Position numbers and translations under genes: made by a program. A stretch of DNA of 64,000 bases, from positions 1 to 64,000 of the forward strand of contig CAZTQN010000008.1 in assembly GCA_964615765.1 (NCBI GenBank). The letters are read 5' to 3'. The notes under the pieces are model-generated. The model was given only the letters and a program-made list of their open reading frames with translations. It was not told the DNA's origin and searched no databases. This document shows positions 34,109 to 40,426 of this stretch, one piece after another (within the stretch, counting starts at the first letter, position 1; the number at the start of each line of letters is the position of its first letter). Origin of the DNA: CAZTQN01 sp964615765. GTDB taxonomy: Bacteria > Planctomycetota > Phycisphaerae > Phycisphaerales > UBA1924.

Positions 34109-35890
34109 TCAGGCATCGGTCGACAGCCAGCGGTTGAACACCGTGGCGGCCGACGTCGGGTTGCTCTTCACAAGCTGGCTGATCTCTTCCAGCATCCGGC
34201 TGGACTTGAGGGCGTCGGCATCGACCTCGATGCCGGTCATGGGGGTTTCGCCCTCGTCGGCCTCGCCGACGATGTCGCCGGCGTTGCTGAGCGTGGGCGG
34301 GATGCCGACGATCTCTTCCGCCGTCGGAAGCGCGCTGGCCTGCGTGCTCTTGCGGGCGACGGTGAGCATGAGCCCGACGGCGAGAGCGGCCAGCCCGCCG
34401 AGGAGTGCGTACTTGATGATGCCGCCGCCGCCCGAGGTGAGCCCGGTGAGCAGCCCGGTGACGCCGCCGGAGCCGGCGCCCGCGGCTCCGCCCGAGCCGG
34501 CGGGCATGATCGACGCGGTGGCGACGGGGATGAGGAACGCGCGGACGGTGCCGGGGGTGATCGTCGGCGTGGCGGCGGCGGAGAGCCCGCTGGAGCTGTC
34601 GGTCTCGACGAGCGGGGCGACCATCTCCTCGATCTTGGCCCGAAGGCCCCCGGCACTCTGACCTTCGCCGCCGGCGCCTTCCCATTCCTGTTTGAGTTCG
34701 TCGTCGGTCGGTTCGGCGTCGGCGGCGCCGGCCGCCCCGCCCTGGCCGCCGGCCTTGCGACGCTTGACGAGTTCGACGACGTACTCGCGCGGGACGCTGA
34801 CGGTGACGTTGATCTTGGTCGGGCGGCCGGTCGGGTCGGACTGCGTCGTGACGCGCTCGCCGAAACGGACTTCGCTCTTGGTCGTCGTGGTCTCGTCGCT
34901 GGAGGAGTTGCCCCCGCCGCCGGAGTTGGCGGTGGCGATGTCCATGGCGACGTTGGAATCGAGCCCCGGGGCGGCGGCCTTGGGGCGGGCCGCGGCGGTG
35001 GTCGAGTTGGTGCCGGACTCCTCCACCGGTACCACGACGGTGCCCGCGTTGCGGTCCAGGACGCGGATTTCCTTGCTGGAGCGGCGGGAGGCGTCGACCA
35101 TCGCATTGACCGAGACGATCACGCCGGCGATGAACTTGAGCTGGTCCTCGACCTTCTCGCGCACGCGCGTCTCGACCTTGCCGACGTGCTCCATATATGT
35201 GCCGGAGGTCATCTCGTCGCCGGCGACGGCGCGGTACGAGCGCTTGTTGGTGCCGTCGATGATGGCGACGTCGCGGGCTTCCATGCCGGAGGTCGAACCG
35301 GCGACCAGGTCGGCCAGCGCGTTGACGGTGGCCTGGTCAAGCCCGCTGCCGCGGCGGGGGAAGACGGTGACCTGCGCGACGGGGCGGCGGAACGGGGCCC
35401 CGATGCCGCGCGGCTCGGGGCTGGAGATGAACACGCTCGCGTTGTCGATGCCGGGGAAGTTCTTGATGACCGCGGCGAGTTCGTTGGAAAGCGCGATGAT
35501 GTTCATCGCGTTGATCTGGCTGGAGGACATCAGCCAGTTCTGCTGGCCGATGAGCTGCTCGAACATCAGGCGCCGGTCGCCGGGCAGGGCCTGGGCCTGG
35601 GCCAGGCGGGCCATGGCCATGTGCCACTGCTCGGCGGGCACTTGCAGCTTGCCGTTCTCCGTGACATACCGCACCCCGACGACGTCGAGGCTCTCGGCCA
35701 TCTTCTGCTGTTCTTCGGCGGTGGCGGAGGGGGCCAGCGGGACGTACTTTGGCGCGCCGGCGTACTGGCTGACGAGGAAGAACCCCATCAGCAGGATCAT
35801 CGCGAGGGCGGCGATGAGCAGGCGCTGCGTCAGCGTCAGCGCCGAGAGTTGGCGCTGCACGGTGGCGAGCATGCGACGGACAAGTTCCAC
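34109..35890 (-). CDS. fliF: Flagellar MS-ring protein FliF
   Basis: Product of 593 residues, normal length. It has two membrane helices (about 24-43 and 480-500) flanking a periplasmic region with ring-building motifs: RLAQAQALPGDRRLMFEQLI, SNELAAVIKNFPGIDNASVF and RPVAQVTVFPRRGSGLDQAT. A Gly/Ser-rich variable loop lies before the second helix. The C-terminal EEISQLVKSNPTSAATVFNR WL segment is the FliG-binding end. FliF is the first structure built. The 233 bases upstream to fliE contain a weak -24/-12-like box. Confidence 0.95.
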   Translation of the reverse strand: MELVRRMLATVQRQLSALTLTQRLLIAALAMILLMGFFLVSQYAGAPKYVPLAPSATAEEQQKMAESLDVVGVRYVTENGKLQVPAEQWHMAMARLAQAQALPGDRRLMFEQLIGQQNWLMSSSQINAMNIIALSNELAAVIKNFPGIDNASVFISSPEPRGIGAPFRRPVAQVTVFPRRGSGLDQATVNALADLVAGSTSGMEARDVAIIDGTNKRSYRAVAGDEMTSGTYMEHVGKVETRVREKVEDQLKFIAGVIVSVNAMVDASRRSSKEIRVLDRNAGTVVVPVEESGTNSTTAAARPKAAAPGLDSNVAMDIATANSGGGGNSSSDETTTTKSEVRFGERVTTQSDPTGRPTKINVTVSVPREYVVELVKRRKAGGQGGAAGAADAEPTDDELKQEWEGAGGEGQSAGGLRAKIEEMVAPLVETDSSSGLSAAATPTITPGTVRAFLIPVATASIMPAGSGGAAGAGSGGVTGLLTGLTSGGGGIIKYALLGGLAALAVGLMLTVARKSTQASALPTAEEIVGIPPTLSNAGDIVGEADEGETPMTGIEVDADALKSSRMLEEISQLVKSNPTSAATVFNRWLSTDA

Positions 35891-36045
35891 GGGTCCTCGG
35901 CCTCCGTGCCGCTGCGATCAGGTGTGCGGACGCGTCCTGCGTGCCGCCGCGCCGGCGCACGGGGCGAAGATCGCCGCGCGCACCGGACACTCGGCCCATC
36001 GTCGGACGGCGCGGCCCTCGGGCTTGAATCGCGCGGAAACAACGC

Positions 36046-36061
36046 GGCACATTCCGCGCCA
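36046..36061 (-). promoter_or_regulatory. Weak sigma-54-like box upstream of fliF
   Basis: TGGCGCG-GAAT-GTGCC on the minus strand has the required GG-N10-GC spacing and 6 of 7 plus 3 of 4 matches to TGGCACG-N4-TTGC. It sits in the 233-base gap between fliE and fliF, giving a leader of about 145 bases. The gap holds no gene. Chance is a serious alternative in such GC-rich DNA. Confidence 0.25.
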
Positions 36062-36123
36062 CGCGCAAAGCTTGCCGATTCACGACCTCGCGCCCCGCCG
36101 AAGACCCGCTCCCCCGCGACGGG

Positions 36124-36438
36124 TCAGACGCGGAGCTGCTTGAGCTCTTCGTAGGCCTGCTGGACCTTGTTGCGGGTCGCGAGCAGCGTGCGGAAGGCCG
36201 CGTCGGCCTTCTGAGTCGCCAGGAGGACGCCCTCGACGTCGTTGCGCTTGCCGGTCTGAAGGTCCTCGATGGCAGCGCTGGCTTCCTGCTGCATCTGGTT
36301 GACCTTCTCGATGTTCTGCATCAGGGTCGTTTTGAAGTCGGGCCCGGCGTGCCCGGAGGTTGCCTGGCGCGGCTCACCACCCGGCGGCGTGTAGCCCACC
36401 GATCCGGCCCGTGAGATGAATCCGAGGGGATCGCTCAT
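36124..36438 (-). CDS. fliE: Flagellar hook-basal body protein FliE
   Basis: Product of 104 residues, the usual length. The C-terminal half has the family text: DVEGVLLATQKADAAFRTLL and ATRNKVQQAYEELKQLRV, matching the FliE pattern with the late N-K--AY-E. FliE joins the MS ring to the proximal rod and is the first exported rod protein. It follows flgC after 33 bases, as in most flgBC-fliE operons. Confidence 0.93.
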   Translation of the reverse strand: MSDPLGFISRAGSVGYTPPGGEPRQATSGHAGPDFKTTLMQNIEKVNQMQQEASAAIEDLQTGKRNDVEGVLLATQKADAAFRTLLATRNKVQQAYEELKQLRV

Positions 36439-36471
36439 GCCTGTGTGCTCTCACTGCTGAGGGTGATCAGG

Positions 36472-36885
36472 TTACGCAAGCAAACGCAGAGCCTGCGTGA
36501 GCATCGTCTTGGCCGCCTCCGCGACCGTCACGTTCGCCTCGTAGGCCCGCTGGGCTTCGTAGGCGTTGAGCTGTTCGAACACGGAGTTGATCGCCGGGTA
36601 TTTCACATACCCCGACGCGTCGGCGAGCGGGCTGTCGGGCTCGAAGCGGGATTCGAACTCGGGCACGGACTCGATCTCGGCGACATGCACGCCCAGCGCA
36701 CGGGCGCCGGCGGAACCGGCGGACGGGTCGCCGGCGGCGAAGTGCACCACGCGGCGCTGGAACGGGTTGTTCTGCCCGGACGCGTCCATGACGGTGTCGC
36801 GGTTGGCGATGTTGGCCATGATGGCCTCCAAGCGCGTCCGCTGGGCGATCATGCCGCCCGTTGAGATGTCCAGCGCACCGTACAC
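36472..36885 (-). CDS. flgC: Flagellar proximal rod protein FlgC
   Basis: Product of 137 residues, typical. N-terminal ALDISTGGMIAQRTRLEAIM then ANIANRDT is the rod-protein motif. The C-terminal YVKYPAINSVFEQLNAYEAQ and RAYEANVTVAEAAKTMLTQA is the FlgC end with R-YEAN. A proximal rod subunit exported by the type III gate. It lies 42 bases after flgB. Confidence 0.94.
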   Translation of the reverse strand: MYGALDISTGGMIAQRTRLEAIMANIANRDTVMDASGQNNPFQRRVVHFAAGDPSAGSAGARALGVHVAEIESVPEFESRFEPDSPLADASGYVKYPAINSVFEQLNAYEAQRAYEANVTVAEAAKTMLTQALRLLA

Positions 36886-36927
36886 GCCCGCCTCCTCTTA
36901 AAGGATGCCGCTCCGTCCGATCACGTC

Positions 36928-37365
36928 TCAGGGCCGCTCCGCGATGGCCGACCGCACGACCTCGTACCGCGTCCGCAACAGGTCGATCGCGACGCGGAAG
37001 GCGCCGACGTTCTCGGCGTTGGCCTGCATGAGGCGTTCCAGGTCGCGGTTGTTGCGGTCGTGGAAGAGGATGTTGCCGCTCGCCGTGCGCGGGTTGAAGC
37101 GGATGTCCCCATCGCGCTCGATCCGCATCTCGTCGTTTGACTCCAGCCTCAGCCGCCCTGCTTGCCCGGACTCCGCCCGGCGACGCTCGACCGCGGCCCG
37201 CAACGACTTCTGAAACGCCTCCGGCGACAGGTCGTACGGGATGTGGTTGGGCGTCGAGATGTTGGCGACGTTGGACGCGATGACCCGCTGGCGAGCGCCC
37301 GCGAAGCGGACGGACATCTCCAGGGTTTCGATCGCGCCGCCGCCGATGAGATCGGTGATCTGCAT
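36928..37365 (-). CDS. flgB: Flagellar proximal rod protein FlgB
   Basis: Product of 145 residues from the ATG at 37365, preceded by AAGGGAG 5 bases upstream; the frame can be extended to a TTG at 37383 without support. The rod signature is RQRVIASNVANISTPNHIPY and the C-terminal NRDLERLMQANAENVGAFRV is FlgB-like. It is the first structural gene after the two-component genes, and a sigma-54-like box overlaps the region before its start. Confidence 0.93.
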   Translation of the reverse strand: MQITDLIGGGAIETLEMSVRFAGARQRVIASNVANISTPNHIPYDLSPEAFQKSLRAAVERRRAESGQAGRLRLESNDEMRIERDGDIRFNPRTASGNILFHDRNNRDLERLMQANAENVGAFRVAIDLLRTRYEVVRSAIAERP

Positions 37366-37379
37366 CAACGCTCCCTTCC

Positions 37380-37394
37380 GCAATCCGCGTGCCG
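37380..37394 (-). promoter_or_regulatory. Candidate sigma-54 (-24/-12) promoter before flgB
   Basis: CGGCACG-CGGA-TTGC on the minus strand matches TGGCACG-N4-TTGC at all but the first base, with exact GG-N10-GC spacing. It lies in the 33 bases between the sigma-54 activator gene and flgB. The predicted start (about 37368) would fall between the ribosome site and the ATG, which is a problem for the simplest reading. Confidence 0.45.
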
Positions 37395-37398
37395 GGGC

Positions 37399-38871
37399 TT
37401 ACAGGGTCGCCTCGACGAGCTGGAGTTCCTTCCACTTCTTGAGCTTGAGGCCCAGCGTGCGGACGCCGATGCCCAGGGCCTGGGCCGTGCGCTGGCGGTG
37501 CCCGTTGAACTTCGACAGCGTGCGGACGATCGCCTCGCGTTCGATGTCCTCCAGGGCCCGTCCGTCGACGGCGATGGCGTCGGCGATCAGCCCGGCCGCC
37601 TTGGCCTCGACCAGAGCGACGGCGGCGCCGGTGACCATTCCACCGCCGGCATCCAGCCGCGCTGCCCCGCCCGAGAGCCACGGGCGGACCATGTCGGCCG
37701 TCACCGGCTCGCCCCGGCACAGCACCGCGGCCCGCTCGCAGATGTTCTGCAGTTCGCGCACGTTGCCGGGCCAGTCGTACGACGCGAGCACGCGCAGGGC
37801 CTCGTCCGTGAACGGGGCCGCCGGGCGGCCTTCACGCCGAACCGTCTGGGCGACGAAGTGGGCCACCAGTTCCGGCACGTCCTCCGTGCGCTCGCGCAGC
37901 GGGGGCAGGTGGACGGGCAGCACGTTGAGGCGGAAGAACAGGTCCTGCCGGAAGTCGCCCCGGCCGACGGCCTTGGGCAGGTCGCGGTTGCTGGTGGCGA
38001 TCACGCGGACGTCGACGCCGATGGTCAGGCTGCTGCCGACGCGCTCGAAGGCCCGCTCCTGCAACACGCGGAGCAGCTTGGCCTGCACGCGCGGGGCGAT
38101 CTCACTGATCTCGTCCATCAGCAGGGTGCCGCGGTCGGCGAGTTCGAAGCGACCCTTGCGCAGCCGCTCGGCCCCCGTGAACGCGCCCTTCTCGTGCCCG
38201 AACAGCTCGCTCTCCAGCAGCGACTCGCTGAGGGCCGCGCAGTTGACGGCGAGGAACGGCTCGCCCGCGCGCGGGCTCAGGTCGTGGATCGCCTGCGCGA
38301 CGACTTCCTTTCCCGTCCCGCTCTCGCCGACGATCAGCACCGTGCCCTGGCTCTCGGCGACGGCGAGCACCTGCTCCTTCACGCGGCGCATCACGGGCGA
38401 GGAACCCACCAGGCGGTCCAGCCCGCGCCGCTCGGCGGTCGTCGCGGTGGACCCGCCGGCGCCGGCAGGCTGGTCACGCGTGCGCAGCACCGCGTTCTCA
38501 CGCAGCACGCGTCCGTGCTCGATGGCCCGTTTGACGGCGATGACGAGCTCGTCGCCCTCGAAGGGCTTGGTGATGTAGTCGAACGCGCCGAGCTTCATCG
38601 CCTCGACCGCCGTATCGACCGCGCCGAACGCCGTCATCACGATGACGGGCAGCGTGTCGTCGATCTGGCGCGATTGCTCGAGCACTTCCAGCCCGCTCAC
38701 GCCGGGCATGCGCAGGTCCGTCACGACGGCGTCCGGGCGTCGCCTGGCGATCAGGTCGAGCGCGGCCCGCCCGTCGGGGGCCGTGGCCACGCCCATGCCG
38801 GCGCGTTGGAGCGTCGCTCCCACGCTGTCGCGCAGCATTTCCTTGTCATCGACCACCAGCACGGTGCTCAT
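37399..38871 (-). CDS. Sigma-54-dependent response regulator (NtrC/FlgR/FleR family)
   Basis: Product of 490 residues. The receiver domain (1-120) has acidic D8/D9, phosphorylation site D52 (VVTDLRMPG), T80 and K102. The AAA+ domain has Walker A GESGTGKE (182-189), the sigma-54 contact loop GAFTGA (229-234), Walker B GTLLMDEISEI, and the arginine-finger region FRQDLFFRLNVLPVHLPPLR. A Fis-type helix-turn-helix closes the protein (NGHRQRTAQALGIGVRTLGL). It should activate sigma-54 promoters when phosphorylated. Its ATG overlaps the kinase stop (ATGA), and flgB follows at 33 bases, so flagellar class control is inferred. Confidence 0.93.
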   Translation of the reverse strand: MSTVLVVDDKEMLRDSVGATLQRAGMGVATAPDGRAALDLIARRRPDAVVTDLRMPGVSGLEVLEQSRQIDDTLPVIVMTAFGAVDTAVEAMKLGAFDYITKPFEGDELVIAVKRAIEHGRVLRENAVLRTRDQPAGAGGSTATTAERRGLDRLVGSSPVMRRVKEQVLAVAESQGTVLIVGESGTGKEVVAQAIHDLSPRAGEPFLAVNCAALSESLLESELFGHEKGAFTGAERLRKGRFELADRGTLLMDEISEIAPRVQAKLLRVLQERAFERVGSSLTIGVDVRVIATSNRDLPKAVGRGDFRQDLFFRLNVLPVHLPPLRERTEDVPELVAHFVAQTVRREGRPAAPFTDEALRVLASYDWPGNVRELQNICERAAVLCRGEPVTADMVRPWLSGGAARLDAGGGMVTGAAVALVEAKAAGLIADAIAVDGRALEDIEREAIVRTLSKFNGHRQRTAQALGIGVRTLGLKLKKWKELQLVEATL

Positions 38872-39908
38872 CGCGTCTCCTCCGCGGTTCGCCCGCCGGC
38901 CCGGCGACGCCGGGAACCGGAGGCCGATCCGATCTGTCCGAGTTCCGTCCCCGCCCGCGCCGGCATCGGCCGGGGGCTCTGGTGCACGTTTGTCTGGGGG
39001 AACATGAGTTCGACCCGCGCGCCCAGGACGCGCCCGTCCGCGTCGCGCTCGTTGCTCACGCTGACCCGCCCGGCGTGCGCGTCCATGATGCGGTGGACGA
39101 TGGCCAGGCCCAGGCCCGTCCCGCTGGCGCGGGTGGTGAAGAAGGGGTTGAAGATGCGGGGCAGGACGTGCTCGGGCACGCCGGGGCCGGAGTCGCGCAC
39201 GCTGACGACGGCCTCTCCCGGCCCGCCGCGCCGCGCCCGCCGAAGCCCCGCCGTCACCGTCACCCGCCCGATCGGTGCATGCACGCTCTGCCCGTCCCGG
39301 GCCGCGTGATCGCGGACGGCTTCGAAGGCGTTCCGCAAAATGTTGGTCAGCGCCCGGTGCGCCAGGGCCGCGTCGCACACCACCGACGCCGCCGGCGGCT
39401 CAACCCGCACCACCACGTCGATACCCGCGGAGCAGTCGCGGCATTCTTCGATCGCACGCGTGATCATCGCCTCCGTCTCCGACGCGAGCGGCGCGACACG
39501 CATCTCCCGGGCGAAGGTGAGCACGTCGCCGACGATCGCGTCGAGCCCGGTGACCGCGGCGGCGATCTTGCGGGCCACGCCCTGCTCCGTCGGGCGATCG
39601 ACCAGGTCCTGCTCGAGCATGCGTGCGTACAGGCGGATCGAACCCAGCGGGTTGCGGACCTCGTGCGCGATGCCCGCCGCCATCTCGCCCAGCGCCGCCA
39701 GGCGGCGTGAGCGCTCGATCTGCTCGTTGGCGTCGCGCAGCTCGGCCTGCAGGCGGGCGACCTCGCCGCGGAGGGCTTCGTGGCTGGTGTGCAGGCGCGC
39801 GGTGACGTCATTGAACGCGGCGAGGACCTCGGCGAGGTCGCCGGCGGAGAGCGCGTTCGCGGCCGCCGCGTTGGCGTCGGTGGCGATGGTGGGCACGAGC
39901 TGGGTCAT
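38868..39908 (-). CDS. Cytoplasmic sensor histidine kinase (FlgS/FleS-like)
   Basis: Product of 346 residues with no membrane segment. A short coiled coil (30-70) leads into the HisKA motif ALGEMAAGIAHEVRNPLGSI with phospho-acceptor H82. The HATPase_c domain has N-box ALTNILRNAFEAV, G1 VRDSGPGVPEHV, F-box IFNPFFTTRASGTGLGLAIV and G2. There is no PAS domain, as in FlgS, which senses flagellar gate assembly from the cytoplasm. The C-terminal 40 residues are a basic, Gly-rich tail. Overlaps with flgN-like (ATGA) and with the regulator (ATGA) indicate one coupled unit. Confidence 0.9.
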   Translation of the reverse strand: MTQLVPTIATDANAAAANALSAGDLAEVLAAFNDVTARLHTSHEALRGEVARLQAELRDANEQIERSRRLAALGEMAAGIAHEVRNPLGSIRLYARMLEQDLVDRPTEQGVARKIAAAVTGLDAIVGDVLTFAREMRVAPLASETEAMITRAIEECRDCSAGIDVVVRVEPPAASVVCDAALAHRALTNILRNAFEAVRDHAARDGQSVHAPIGRVTVTAGLRRARRGGPGEAVVSVRDSGPGVPEHVLPRIFNPFFTTRASGTGLGLAIVHRIMDAHAGRVSVSNERDADGRVLGARVELMFPQTNVHQSPRPMPARAGTELGQIGSASGSRRRRAGGRTAEETR

Positions 39909-40426
39909 GCGCTGCGATCCTCCGTCGCCGCACCGGTCGCGCCCGCGGGGCGGGTGCCGGTGACGTAGGCCGCGACGGCGCCGCGCCCGCGTGTGAGGCC
40001 CTGCATTTCCCGGAGGATTTCGGCGCGCTGCGCCTCGATCGCCGCACGATCGCGCGAATCGCGCTCGCAGATCCGCGCGGTGATGGACGACAGCGCGTCG
40101 AGCCGTTCTTCGACGGCCCGGCGCTGCACGGGCGCGAGGCGCGCCAGCAGCGCCGCCTGCCGCGGGCGGAAGGTGTCCAGTCGTCGATCGCCGGCTTCCA
40201 CGCGGTCCACCAGCACCTGCCGCTCGCCCAGCACGCGGAGCATCGCGTCCGTCTCGCCGTTGGCGACGGCGTCGGTCTGCGCCCGGGCCATTGCCTCAAT
40301 ATCGCGGCACGTGGCGACCTGCTCGTCGAGCACCTCGAGCAGCGCCGGCAGCCAGCCCGACGGGTCGGCGTCGAAGTCCGGCGCGGGTGCGCGGCGTGCG
40401 GTTGGCATCACGGGGCGTTCGCTCAT
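39905..40426 (-). CDS. FlgN-like flagellar chaperone
   Basis: Product of 173 residues from the ATG at 40426, with GGAGGAG 5 bases upstream. Mostly helical: WLPALLEVLDEQVATCRDIE, ANGETDAMLRVLGERQVLVD, then RAAIEAQRAEILREMQGLTR. This helical layout (a long N-terminal helix, a second helix with A-x-GD-D-L, a loop ending in N/R-x-I) resembles FlgN, the chaperone for the hook-filament junction proteins FlgK and FlgL. The match is by pattern and context only. It is fused in translation (ATGA overlaps) to the TPR gene above and the kinase below. Confidence 0.55.
   Translation of the reverse strand: MSERPVMPTARRAPAPDFDADPSGWLPALLEVLDEQVATCRDIEAMARAQTDAVANGETDAMLRVLGERQVLVDRVEAGDRRLDTFRPRQAALLARLAPVQRRAVEERLDALSSITARICERDSRDRAAIEAQRAEILREMQGLTRGRGAVAAYVTGTRPAGATGAATEDRSA

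Noticed and set aside
32402..36154. 1250-codon + strand open frame opposite fliF, fliG and fliH
   Set aside because: Antisense shadow; the minus-strand genes have full family motifs.
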